The notes under the pieces are model-generated. The model was not told the DNA's origin. It did not search any database and saw only the letters and a list, made by a program, of their open reading frames with translations. From the NCBI GenBank assembly GCA_016716665.1, contig JADJVH010000003.1:334661-398660 (forward strand): a stretch of DNA of 64,000 nt, given 5' to 3'. Source of the DNA: Candidatus Opimibacter iunctus. GTDB lineage: Bacteria; Bacteroidota; Bacteroidia; Chitinophagales; Saprospiraceae. Shown here piece after piece: positions 52,685 to 62,700 of the stretch. Each line of letters opens with the position of its first letter. Position 1 is the stretch's first letter. Made by a program: the position numbers and the translations under genes.

Positions 52685-53764
52685 ATGAAAAAATTTATCA
52701 TCCCCATTTTACTCCTGGTGGCAGGTGTTTCATCCGCCCAGGTAGACACTTCTGCATCCTCATTTAGTATCAGTGGTTATGCCGAAGTGTACTATGCCTA
52801 TGATTTCAGCAATCCGGATGATCACAACAGGCCTTCCTTCCTGTATAGTCACAACAGGCACAATGAATTTAACCTCAACCTCGGCTTTGTCAAGGCAGCC
52901 TATGTTGCAGACAGATTCAGAGGCAATCTGGCCATTGCAGCAGGAACATACATGAATGCAAACTATGCTGCAGAACCTGGGGTGCTCAAAAATGTCTTTG
53001 AAGCCAATGGCGGGATAAAACTCAGCAAGAACAGCAATCTCTGGCTGGATGCAGGGATCTTTGCATCCCATATTGGGTTTGAAAGTGCTGTATCCAAAGA
53101 CTGCGCGGTACTGACAAGAAGTATCCTTGCGGAAAACTCACCTTATTACGAGAGTGGCGCTAAGTTGACATACATCACAGGTAACGGCAAGTGGTTGCTC
53201 AGCGGGCTCTGGTTAAATGGATGGCAGCATATCCAACGCCCAGATGGCAATAATACACCGGCCTTTGGAACACAAATCACCTTTACACCTTCTTCAAAAG
53301 TCACGCTTAACTATAGCACATTTATTGGAAACGACAAGCCGGATGAGGTGAAGCAAATGCGTTACTTCCATAACCTATATGGAATCATCCATCTCAGCGA
53401 TCAATTCCATATGACTGCCGGGTTTGATTATGGCATGGAACAAGTAGCGAAAGGGAGCAGTGACTTCAATACATGGTATAGTCCTGTCCTCATCCTGAAA
53501 TATGACCTGAATGACACATGGTCGGTTGCGGCCAGAGGCGAGTACTATGCCGATGAGCATGGCGTGATCATTGCCACCGGTACCGAAAACGGATTCAAGA
53601 CAACGGGTTTTTCCCTTAATTTAGATTGCCGGATCAGGACCAATGCAGTCTGGAGGATTGAGGGCAGGCTGTTGAACAGTGAAGACGAAATATTCACAAA
53701 TCGTGACGGCGATGCCACTAACTCAAATACTGCCGTTACGACATCCATTGCGGTTTCATTCTGA
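52685..53764 (+). CDS. Outer membrane porin-like beta-barrel of the kdp operon
   Basis: This 359-residue protein has a signal peptide (MKKFIIPILLLVAGVSSAQ) and a series of amphipathic strands (FSISGYAEVYYAYDF, RHNEFNLNLGFVKAAYVADRFRGNLAIAAGTYMN) ending in ITTSIAVSF with a C-terminal Phe, the outer membrane barrel signature. It matches the type of porin often encoded with Kdp in Bacteroidota. Its position inside the kdp operon, directly between kdpC and the kdpD sensor half, suggests potassium diffusion across the outer membrane. One base overlaps the next gene. Confidence 0.85.
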   Translation: MKKFIIPILLLVAGVSSAQVDTSASSFSISGYAEVYYAYDFSNPDDHNRPSFLYSHNRHNEFNLNLGFVKAAYVADRFRGNLAIAAGTYMNANYAAEPGVLKNVFEANGGIKLSKNSNLWLDAGIFASHIGFESAVSKDCAVLTRSILAENSPYYESGAKLTYITGNGKWLLSGLWLNGWQHIQRPDGNNTPAFGTQITFTPSSKVTLNYSTFIGNDKPDEVKQMRYFHNLYGIIHLSDQFHMTAGFDYGMEQVAKGSSDFNTWYSPVLILKYDLNDTWSVAARGEYYADEHGVIIATGTENGFKTTGFSLNLDCRIRTNAVWRIEGRLLNSEDEIFTNRDGDATNSNTAVTTSIAVSF

Positions 53765-54897
53765 TGCCTGAAGAAAACAACAAGGAGCAAAACGCTGAGC
53801 ATTTTCTTGAGCTCATCCGCAAGTCGAGACGCGGTAAGTTTAAGATCTATATCGGCATGAGTGCAGGGGTGGGCAAGTCCTATCGAATGCTGCAGGAAGC
53901 GCATGCCTTGTTGCGGAATGGTATAGATGTCAAAATCGGCTACATCGAAACTCACCAGCGGAAGGAGACGGAAGAATTGCTGGCTGGCCTCCCGGTCATT
54001 CCGCGACGAACCCTCTTTTACAAAGGGAAAGAACTGGAGGAAATGGATGTGCAAGCGATCATCAACCTAAGGCCGGAAGTCGTGATCGTGGATGAACTAG
54101 CGCATACCAACATAGAAGGCAGTAAAAATGAAAAACGCTGGCAGGATGTCATGGATATCCTGACCAATGGGATCAACGTGATCAGTGCTGTCAATATCCA
54201 GCACATAGAAAGCCTGAATGAAGAAATCAAGGCGATCACCGGCATTGAAGTCAAAGAGCGAATCCCTGACAGTGTCCTTGCATTTGCGGATGAGGTCGTC
54301 AACATCGACCTCACTGCAGATGAGCTGGTCACTCGCCTGAAAGAAGGCAAGATATATGCTGCTGAAAAAATCGATCGGGCCCTCAACAATTTTTTCAAAA
54401 GTGAGCATATCCTGCAACTCCGGGAACTGGCGCTAAAAGAAGTAGCTTCGCAGGTAGAACGAAAAGTGGAGTCCGAAGTCAGAAAGCCAAGCACGTTGAG
54501 ACATGAGCGTTTCCTAGCCTGCATCAGTTCAAATGAGGAGACAGCAAAAACGATCATACGTAAGACCGCACGCCTCGCTAACTATTATAACAGTAAATGG
54601 TATGTAGTATATGTACAAACTCCAAAAGAAAAACCTGATGTCATTGCCCTGGACAAACAAAGACACCTCATCAATAACTTCAAACTGGCTACTGAGCTAG
54701 GTGCTGAAATCATTAAAGTAGAGCATGACCGGGTGTCGGTGGCCATTGTCGAGCAGGCCATCGAAAGAAAGATCACTACGATATGTATAGGCAAGCCTCA
54801 CATCAACCTGTTGCAGGTGATCATGGCTACCAATGTGTTCAATAATCTGTTGAAGAAACTATCCGCAAGTGACATTGACCTTATCATTTTATCCTAG
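53764..54897 (+). CDS. kdpD: KdpD-type sensor protein (N-terminal half, free-standing)
   Basis: This 377-residue cytoplasmic protein carries only the KdpD sensor part: the KdpD domain with Walker A GMSAGVGKS (Lys38-Ser39) and Walker B-like VVIVDELAHTN (Asp110-Glu111), and then a universal stress protein domain (about 245-370). The DUF4118 membrane helices, GAF and kinase domains of E. coli KdpD are absent. A separate kinase gene starts one base after its stop, so the two genes probably act as a split KdpD. Confidence 0.9.
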   Translation: MPEENNKEQNAEHFLELIRKSRRGKFKIYIGMSAGVGKSYRMLQEAHALLRNGIDVKIGYIETHQRKETEELLAGLPVIPRRTLFYKGKELEEMDVQAIINLRPEVVIVDELAHTNIEGSKNEKRWQDVMDILTNGINVISAVNIQHIESLNEEIKAITGIEVKERIPDSVLAFADEVVNIDLTADELVTRLKEGKIYAAEKIDRALNNFFKSEHILQLRELALKEVASQVERKVESEVRKPSTLRHERFLACISSNEETAKTIIRKTARLANYYNSKWYVVYVQTPKEKPDVIALDKQRHLINNFKLATELGAEIIKVEHDRVSVAIVEQAIERKITTICIGKPHINLLQVIMATNVFNNLLKKLSASDIDLIILS

Positions 54898-56640
54898 ATG
54901 AAAATAAAAACCAAACTCACGCTTGGCGTCGGGGTGCTCCTTGTCCTTATAGTTCTACTAGCTATCATGGGCATCAACCAGATCATGTCGCTCGCTACAG
55001 CCACTGAGCAGATACTGGAGGCCAATTACAACTCCCTTGACTATTCGAGGAATATGCTAAAGACCCTTGACGAAATAGCGGTCGAAAAAGATGCTTTGGA
55101 AAAATTCGAGCGCCAGCTGGGAGCCCAGGAAAGCAATATCACAGAGATCGGGGAGGATGAATTGACCGAAAGCCTGCGATCCCATTTTGACCAATTGCTG
55201 ACCAGGACAGCGGATACGCTGTTATTGAAGAATATCCGAAAGGATCTGAATGATATCATGAAAATCAACCTTGCGGCCATTGAACGTAAAAGCATAGTGG
55301 CGGGTAAAGCTGCAGATCAGGCCATCCTGTGGATTCCGGCCACTGGCGCTTTGTGCTTTATTATTGCCTTTATACTACTCTTCAATCTACCCAGCAATAT
55401 TGCCAATCCCATCCAGGAATTGACAGAGAGTATAAAACAGATCGCCTCCGAAAAATATTCTGAACGGGTGCATTTTGAAGGGCACAATGAGTTTGGCGAA
55501 CTGGCCACTTCTTTCAACACCATGGCCAAGAAGCTGCAGGAGTACAATGACAGCAACCTGTCAAAGATCATGATTGAAAAAAAAAGGATTGAAACGCTGA
55601 TCAACAACATGCACGATCCGGTGATAGGCCTGGATGAATCCAAGACAGTCATATTTGCCAATGCAGAGGCCTTGAAAATAATTGGGGTCAAAGACACAGA
55701 AATGCTTGGGAAGCCTGCCCAGGATATTGCGGTCACCAATGACCTGATGCGCCTGCTGATCAAGGATATCATGACCGGGGAAACGCCTAAAGAAACAAAA
55801 GTACCCCTCAAGATCTTTGCCAACGGCAAAGGAAAGCTTTTTGAAAAAGAGGTGATCCCCATTCGTATCACGCCCACAGGTGAAAGTGACATCATTGATA
55901 TCGGAGATGTGATCATCCTCCGCAATGTGACGAGCTATAAAGAACTCGATGTAGCCAAGACCAATTTTATCTCAACCCTTTCACATGAATTCAAGACACC
56001 TATTGCGGCGATCCAGATGAGTGTCGATCTCCTCCGAAAGGAAGAGCTTGGGGCGGTCACTCCGGAACAGAAAGAACTGCTAGACAGCATTGAAGACGAT
56101 TCCAACAGGTTGTTGAAAATCACCGGAGAAATCCTGAACCTCTCCCAGGTAGAAACCGGCAATATTCAATTGACTATAGCCGCCACTGACCCTAGGACGA
56201 TAGTCAATAATGCGGTACGGATGAACAAGGTAATGGCCGATCAGAAAAATATCAGGATAGACTTTGATTTTCCGGCACACCCGCTTGTGATCGATGCCGA
56301 CGAGGATAAAACAACCTGGGTGCTTTCAAACCTCCTCGGAAATGCGATTCGTTATTCATACGATCAGTCTTCAGTGCTACTGAGCATAATGCAGGACGGA
56401 AACTTTGTCCGGTTTTCCGTTAAAGATACTGGGCAAGGAATCTCGCCGGAATATATAGGCAAAGTCTTTGACCGCTACTTCCGTATTCCTGGAACTAAAA
56501 AAGAAGGTACAGGATTAGGCTTATCTATCAGTAAAGAATTGATAGAAGCACAGGGAGGACATATTGGTGTGGAAAGTGAGTATGCCGCTGGAAGTACCTT
56601 TTCATTCACACTGCCCCTGCATCCCCTGAAGGAGACTTGA
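54898..56640 (+). CDS. HAMP-PAS sensor histidine kinase of the kdp operon
   Basis: This 580-residue membrane kinase has two helices (about 8-28 and 147-167) around a 115-residue periplasmic region. HAMP (about 165-220, FNLPSNIANPIQELTESIKQIASEKYSERVHFEGHNEFGELATSFNTMAKKLQEY), PAS (about 235-350), HisKA with His363 in STLSHEFKTPIAAI and HATPase_c (DKTTWVLSNLLGNAIRYS, DTGQGI, GTGLGLSISKELI) follow. It follows the KdpD-half by zero bases. The likely cognate regulator is the NtrC-type gene at 46285; their pairing is inference from locus organisation. Confidence 0.92.
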   Translation: MKIKTKLTLGVGVLLVLIVLLAIMGINQIMSLATATEQILEANYNSLDYSRNMLKTLDEIAVEKDALEKFERQLGAQESNITEIGEDELTESLRSHFDQLLTRTADTLLLKNIRKDLNDIMKINLAAIERKSIVAGKAADQAILWIPATGALCFIIAFILLFNLPSNIANPIQELTESIKQIASEKYSERVHFEGHNEFGELATSFNTMAKKLQEYNDSNLSKIMIEKKRIETLINNMHDPVIGLDESKTVIFANAEALKIIGVKDTEMLGKPAQDIAVTNDLMRLLIKDIMTGETPKETKVPLKIFANGKGKLFEKEVIPIRITPTGESDIIDIGDVIILRNVTSYKELDVAKTNFISTLSHEFKTPIAAIQMSVDLLRKEELGAVTPEQKELLDSIEDDSNRLLKITGEILNLSQVETGNIQLTIAATDPRTIVNNAVRMNKVMADQKNIRIDFDFPAHPLVIDADEDKTTWVLSNLLGNAIRYSYDQSSVLLSIMQDGNFVRFSVKDTGQGISPEYIGKVFDRYFRIPGTKKEGTGLGLSISKELIEAQGGHIGVESEYAAGSTFSFTLPLHPLKET

Positions 56641-56705
56641 AATTGTGGGTCCCGGGTTCTTTGAAGTCCCCTTTAGGGGATTTAGGGGCAAACCCTGAAG
56701 TTCAC

Positions 56706-56713
56706 TACATTTG
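56706..56713 (+). promoter_or_regulatory. -7 element immediately before the PhzF-family gene
   Basis: TAcaTTTG ends 4 bp before the ATG at 56718. With the usual spacing the transcript would start on or next to the start codon, giving a leaderless or near-leaderless message. Confidence 0.5.
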
Positions 56714-56717
56714 ACCC

Positions 56718-57506
56718 ATGACCCTATATCAAATCGATGCCTTCACGGATAAATTATTTGGAGGCAACCCTGCTGCAGTAGTGCCATTGTCCACCTGGCC
56801 ACCTGATCATCTCATGCAATCCATCGCCACCGAAAACAACCTTGCAGAAACGGCTTTTGTAGTGCCCGAGGGAGACGATTTCAGGATCAGATGGTTTACT
56901 CCCGGTGTGGAAGTAGATCTCTGTGGTCATGCTACACTTGCCACTGCTTTTGTGATGTTCAATGAACTCAACTATCCGCATGACCAGATCAGGTTTCATT
57001 CAAGAAGCGGCTTGCTTACTGTGGCCAGAAACGGAGAATGGCTTACCATGGATTTTCCGGTAGATGTATATCATAGCGTGGAGATCAGCAGCGAAATAAA
57101 AAATTGCACTGATGCAACTGTCCTTGAGGCTTATAAAAGCGTCAGGGACTACATGATTGTCCTGGAAAATCAATCCGCCGTGCTCAACAGCTCTTTTGAC
57201 CAGGCGGCAATACTCGAACTTGGTCACCATGGCCTCATCGTTACAGCCCAGGGAGAAGATGTAGATTTTGTATCAAGGTTTTTTGCCCCCGCATACGCTA
57301 TACCTGAAGACCCTGTGACTGGTTCATCACATTGCACACTTACTCCATACTGGGCAAATCGGCTGGACAAGAAATCACTGACGGCAAGGCAACTTTCCTC
57401 CCGGGGCGGGTATATCAAATGTCAACTCAACGATGGCCGCGTGGACATCAGTGGCAAGGCTGTCATGTACATGAAAGGAAAACTGGACGTCAGCAATCTG
57501 TTGTAA
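56718..57506 (+). CDS. PhzF-family isomerase
   Basis: This 262-residue protein has the two-lobed PhzF/diaminopimelate epimerase-like fold. Landmarks: YQIDAFTDKLFGGNPAAVVPL, catalytic Glu44 in NNLAETAFVVPEG, WFTPGVEVDLCGHATLATA, and FFAPAYAIPEDPVTGSSHCTLTPYW. Proteins of this family isomerise small acids such as phenazine precursors, but most bacterial members lack a known substrate. A heptamer array begins at its stop codon. Confidence 0.93.
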   Translation: MTLYQIDAFTDKLFGGNPAAVVPLSTWPPDHLMQSIATENNLAETAFVVPEGDDFRIRWFTPGVEVDLCGHATLATAFVMFNELNYPHDQIRFHSRSGLLTVARNGEWLTMDFPVDVYHSVEISSEIKNCTDATVLEAYKSVRDYMIVLENQSAVLNSSFDQAAILELGHHGLIVTAQGEDVDFVSRFFAPAYAIPEDPVTGSSHCTLTPYWANRLDKKSLTARQLSSRGGYIKCQLNDGRVDISGKAVMYMKGKLDVSNLL

Positions 57507-57589
57507 GCCATCAGATATCAGCCGTCAGCTATCAGCTATCAGCTATCAGCCATCAGCTATCAGCCGTCAGCTACCAGCTACCAGCAGAT
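57506..57589. repeat. Heptanucleotide tandem array, 12 units of agcNNNc
   Basis: Units include agccatc, agatatc, agccgtc, agctatc (repeated), agctacc. It starts at the last base of the PhzF gene stop codon. Same family as 13880-13949. Confidence 0.85.
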
Positions 57590-57618
57590 AAGTTTTTTTT
57601 CGCTAAGCTCTACGATTA

Positions 57619-58593
57619 TCAGTGGACAAACCTGACAGAATTCTTATTACCCTCGCCATCATCCTCAATGATCGGATTTGAAGGATCGGTGATCCATTTG
57701 CCATCGACGACAAACTTGTAAGTCTGCTTGCCCCCAAAGAGAGGGAGTGTGGTAGTCCAGACATCCCCCAAGCGTACCATCTGGTGCTTGTGGCCGTTCC
57801 AGTTGTTGAACGCCCCCGCCAGGAATACTTCTTTGGCATCGGCATATCCAATGAGGGTAAACGTCACAGGGATAGTGACATACAGCACAGAATTGAAGGT
57901 CTCATGTTCATTCTTAACCTTCTCTTTGTTGACCGGATCATGCATCCATTCACCGTCAACAATAAACTTATACTCATAGCGGCCCGGAGGAAGTTGGGCA
58001 TGTAATTCCCATCCGGCAGCTACCTTGTTCATCTTTATCTCATGCTCGTTCCATCCGTTAAACGTACCTGCAAGGATAACTTCGTTGGCACTGTAATGTT
58101 CGTTGAGAAAGAATACGACATTGCCATCTTCAGCAACCTTGATCACTGACAAATCAACCTTATAGATATCCTCCAGGAAATTATCTTCAAACTGCCGTGG
58201 ATCTGTGACCTTGCCTTCTGCATCCGCGATGTACCGGCCATTGATGATATACCTGAAGTCAAGCGGGAAAGCATCGTTGAAATCATGCACCCGTTTGCGC
58301 AATTCAAATGTAAAATCATCGCGCTTGGACATTTTCCAGCCCTTCTTATTCCAATTGTTAAACTGTCCGGTCACTGCCACATCATATATACCGAGGTCAG
58401 CAAAATCCACCTTCAGTGCATTCTCTCCAAGTAATGCCTTGGCATAATTGCGCACATCAAATACAAATACTACATCCTCCCCTTCAAAGTAATAGGGATT
58501 CTTGATCTCCTGTGCAGTGGAGGATATAGTCATCAAGACCCAGGTGAGAACCAGGAAAATAATCCTTGTGATATGTTGAATCCTTCCGCTCAT
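57619..58593 (-). CDS. Exported protein with three CBM48/AMPK-type glycogen-binding domains
   Basis: This 324-residue protein has a signal peptide (MSGRIQHITRIIFLVLTWVLMTISSTAQ). Three repeats of about 85 residues have the carbohydrate-binding pattern: IYDVAVTGQFNNWNKKGWKM with LDFRYIINGRYIAD; NEVILAGTFNGWNEHEIKM with YEYKFIVDGEWMHDP; KEVFLAGAFNNWNGHKHQM with QTYKFVVDGKWITDP. Such domains bind alpha-glucan (glycogen or starch). The W/K residues that contact sugar in AMPK beta are visible. No catalytic domain is present. It ends close to the retropepsin-like gene (4 bp gap) on the same strand. Confidence 0.88.
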   Translation of the reverse strand: MSGRIQHITRIIFLVLTWVLMTISSTAQEIKNPYYFEGEDVVFVFDVRNYAKALLGENALKVDFADLGIYDVAVTGQFNNWNKKGWKMSKRDDFTFELRKRVHDFNDAFPLDFRYIINGRYIADAEGKVTDPRQFEDNFLEDIYKVDLSVIKVAEDGNVVFFLNEHYSANEVILAGTFNGWNEHEIKMNKVAAGWELHAQLPPGRYEYKFIVDGEWMHDPVNKEKVKNEHETFNSVLYVTIPVTFTLIGYADAKEVFLAGAFNNWNGHKHQMVRLGDVWTTTLPLFGGKQTYKFVVDGKWITDPSNPIIEDDGEGNKNSVRFVH

Positions 58594-58597
58594 GACT

Positions 58598-59608
58598 TTA
58601 TGACCTCACCAGGTTGAAAAAATAGAGCTTTCTTTTCTGATAATTGATCAATACCCTTCTTTTTTTAAGAAATTCATATCCGAGCACGCCTTGTACATTG
58701 ACATCAAACGACTGATTGATCTCATCCAGGCTCGTCAGCAGGTTGTTCATTTTTTCTGAATACTGATTTCCACATTGTACTTCATTGAGCGCTCCGGCGA
58801 GGACTTCCACTTCATTTTTCCCGACACCGATCAGATTGACCCGCTTGATGATGGTAAACTTGTCAAGCACTCTACGATTGACCTTCCGGTCGAGGAGATT
58901 GAGCTCCGCTCCCGAATCGAGGATCATATCCAGCTTTACTGCATTGACTTTAGCCTGGACAACGATCAGATGATGGAGTAGCTCAAAGGGGAGACTATCA
59001 TATGGCACCTCAAATGGAGCCAGCGTGTCTACCCGGATGCCCTTCCTATTGACCCTCGTAAACACGATGACCCTGTTTTGGAAATCAATGAAGACCTCAA
59101 AGTTCTTATAGACTTCATACCCGAGGATGCCCATCATCCTGATATTCTTTTTGAGTTCAATATGGTGGAGGTCCACCAGGTGAGCGTCCAGGTCCCTGAC
59201 GACCAGCTGATCGATCTGCAGGCTGTCTACCGGCTTTTCCATGACTGCGCTGACCATGCCGGTGTTGCCTACTGCAGCAACTGCCCTGCCATTACTACCG
59301 GCTGAGAAGTATTCCTTGTTGAGCACTAGCTTTTCTGACCCGGTATCCAACATAAAATAACCACTCACTGTATCCACCCTGGCTTCCACCATGATCAGCT
59401 GGCCTACCAGTGAAAAGGGAATGTAGATGGTATTGACATCTGGACCTGCGGACTGTGGAAAAGAGAGGTTGCAAAGCAGGCTCAAGGAGGGATTATCATC
59501 AGGGTCTGGGCCGGCAATGACACCAAAGGAAATCAATAAGCATGCGCAGCATATCCATGCCCTCAGGGACCGGATAGTGGAATCTCGTGCTGCTGCAATT
59601 GACGGCAT
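58598..59608 (-). CDS. Aspartyl protease family protein with two retropepsin-like domains
   Basis: This 336-residue protein has an N-terminal hydrophobic segment (LRAWICCACLLISFGVIA). Two retropepsin-like halves each carry the catalytic D-S/T-G triad: FMLDTGSEKLVLN near residue 85 and DMILDSGAELNLLD near 225. Each half also shows the GILGYEVYKNFEVFIDFQNRVI and GVLGYEFLKKRRVLINYQKRKLYF patterns. It may be an exported aspartyl protease or a protein-binding relative. Downstream 4 bp lies the CBM48-type gene, so they are likely co-transcribed. Confidence 0.85.
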   Translation of the reverse strand: MPSIAAARDSTIRSLRAWICCACLLISFGVIAGPDPDDNPSLSLLCNLSFPQSAGPDVNTIYIPFSLVGQLIMVEARVDTVSGYFMLDTGSEKLVLNKEYFSAGSNGRAVAAVGNTGMVSAVMEKPVDSLQIDQLVVRDLDAHLVDLHHIELKKNIRMMGILGYEVYKNFEVFIDFQNRVIVFTRVNRKGIRVDTLAPFEVPYDSLPFELLHHLIVVQAKVNAVKLDMILDSGAELNLLDRKVNRRVLDKFTIIKRVNLIGVGKNEVEVLAGALNEVQCGNQYSEKMNNLLTSLDEINQSFDVNVQGVLGYEFLKKRRVLINYQKRKLYFFNLVRS

Positions 59609-59726
59609 TAAAAGTGGTGTAACGTCAGATCTGTACTAAAATACTATTAACGCACTATAGTACAGATTCATTTTATAGCAGGATCACACACCTGCCGACA
59701 GACTTTCATAGAAAATGGATGAAAGA

Positions 59727-62700
59727 TCAACGCTCAATTGAAATCCCAATCTCTTCTCCATCCATCCATTCCACTTTAGTCCCTATAGTGCTATCTGTCA
59801 CCAAAGAAAGGGCCAATGTCTCTGTCTTGATATAATCACCAAACTGCTTGATTGCCGATTCAATACCTTCGAGTGCTTCCACCTTGACATTGATCCTATC
59901 TGTCACATTTAAGCCACTACTCTTCCGCAGATTCTGGATCCGGTTGACCAGTTCACGTGCGGTTCCTTCCGCAATGAGTTCGTCATCAAGGGTGACATCA
60001 AGCGCTACGGTGATGCCATCTTCAAAGGCAACCTGCCAGCCCGGGATATCTTCAGAGATCACCTCTATATCTTCCCGCTCCAGGGTATAGTCCTGGCCTT
60101 CAACAGTGATCGATAGCTCTCCGCCTTTTTCAAATCTGGCGATAGCATCCTGATCCAATGCCTGGATGATATCAGCTGCCACTTTCATGTTTTTCCCCAG
60201 GCGCTTACCAAGGGTTTTAAAATTGGCTTTTGCTTTTTTACTCACCATGCCTGCGGTGTCCGTGATATATTCTATCTCCTTGACATTGACCTCAGAGAGG
60301 ATCAGTTCCTTGACCTGGTCGATATCGGATTGGAACCGGTCATCCAGTACGGGCAATAATATGCGGCGTAGCGGAAGGCGCACCCTTAGTTTTTCCTTTT
60401 TACGTATCGACAGGATCAGCGAACTGATATGCTGAGCGTAATCCATTCGGCGAAGCAAAGCCTCATCAAGGAGATCATGAGATGGTGACGGCAGATCAGT
60501 AAGGTGAACACTCTCCGGATGTTTACCCGAATAAGCTGTCAGACTGCGGTACAACCAGTCGCTGAAGAAAGGTGCCACAGGCGAAATCATCTGCGAAACC
60601 ACCACCAGACACTCATGTAGTGTAGCATAAGCAGCGCGTTTGTCATCAGACAATTCACCCTTCCAGAAACGCCTGCGGTTGAGACGCACATACCAGTTGG
60701 ATAAATGATCATTGACAAACACTTCAATACGGCGGCATGCCGTGGTGACATCAAAATCATCCATGTCTGCCTGGTAAGCATCAATCAATGAATGCAATCT
60801 CGAAAGTATCCAACGATCGATCTCGGGGCGCTGATCAACAGGCATTACCCCAGCATCATCAGCATTCCACTTGTCGAGATTGGCATAGAGCGCAAAAAAG
60901 GAATATGTATTATATAATGTGCTGAAGAGTTTGCGTGTACTCTCCACAATGCCCTCTTCATCAAACTTGAGGTTGTCCCAGGGTTGCGCATTGGATAGCA
61001 TATACCAGCGGGTGGCATCAGCACCATATTTGGTGATCGTCTTGAAGGGGTCTACTGCATTGCCGAGACGCTTGGACATCTTCTGTCCGTTCTTGTCGAG
61101 CACCAGGCCATTGGACACTACATTTTTAAAAGCAATAGAGTCAAATGCCATGGTGGCTATCGCATGCAGCGTAAAAAACCATCCTCTCGTCTGGTCTACG
61201 CCTTCGGCAATAAAATCAGCCGAATAGTTTTGCCAGAATTTCTCTTCATTTTCAAACGGGTAATGCCACTGTGCATATGGCATCGCGCCGCTGTCAAACC
61301 ACACATCGATCAGATCAGATTCCCTTTTCATGGGTTGACCATTGGAAGAAACCAACGTGATCTCATCGATAAATGGCCTGTGTAAATCTCCGGGAACTTC
61401 TTGTGACAGGTTCAATGCCAGGTTTGCCGCATCAATCTCTTTGGCGAGCTGAGCGATCGAGCCGATACATTTCTCCTCGCTGCCATCTGCAGTACGCCAT
61501 ATATTGAGTGGTATACCCCAAAACCTTGATCTCGAAAGATTCCAATCCTGGAGGTTTTCCAGCCAGTTGCCAAATCGCTTTTCTCCGGTATGCGCGGGCT
61601 TCCAGTTGATGGTCTTGTTGAGTTCGATCATCCGGTCTTTGCAAGCCGTTGACTTGATAAACCAGCTATCCATCGGGTAATAGAGGACAGGCTTGTCCGT
61701 ACGCCAGCAATGTGGATAGTTGTGTTCGTATTTCTGGACATTGAGTGCCTTGCCTTCCAGCTTGAGTTGGACTGCGATATCAATGTCTACTGCGACATAC
61801 CCTGGCTCATCTTTATAATCCTTGACATAGCGGCCTGAGTATGGCCCTACGTTTTCCTTAAATTTTCCGGTCTGGTCTACCAGCGTGAGTGTGCCTACGC
61901 CATTGGCCTTGGCCACGCGTTGATCATCGGCACCAAATGAAGGTGCGGTATGCACGATACCAGTACCATCTGAAGTGGTCACATGATCACCTGTCAATAC
62001 CAGGTATGCATCGGTTCCGCCAAGCAGCGGTTCTATTTCATTGCCAAAATCCAGCAAAGGTTCATAGCGGATGCCTTTGAGTTGGCTACCCTTGAAAGCG
62101 GCAGATTGTCCTTCTACGGTGGATTGATTTTTCCCACCAAACCAGTTTGGCACCAATGCTTCGGCGAGCACTACACTGACAGGAGTATGTGTATATGGGT
62201 TTGATGTCTTGATCTTGATATAGCTGATATCAGGACCTGCACTCAATGCGGTGTTAGATGGCAAGGTCCAAGGTGTTGTGGTCCATGCTGCAATGCGCAC
62301 ATCTTCATTTGCATCATCAAATAAAAATGCTGCCTGGTCATTTTGGATCACCTTAAATAAAGCTACTACAGTAGTGTCCTTTACCTCCTTATATGCACCG
62401 GGCATATTGAGCTCATGCGAACTCAGTCCGGTACCAGCAGCCGGAGAATATGGCTGAATGGTGTATCCCTTATATAATAATCCCTTGTCGTAGAGTTTCT
62501 CCAGGAGGAACCAAACAGACTCGATGTAATCATTTTCATAGGTGATGTATGGATTGTTGAGGTCCACCCAATAGCCCATCTTGCGGGTGATATCATCCCA
62601 CTCAGCCTTATACCGCATGACCGTCTCACGGCACTTGATATTGTAGTCTTCGATGGATATTGATTTTCCGATATCATCCTTGGTGATGCCCAGTTCCTTT

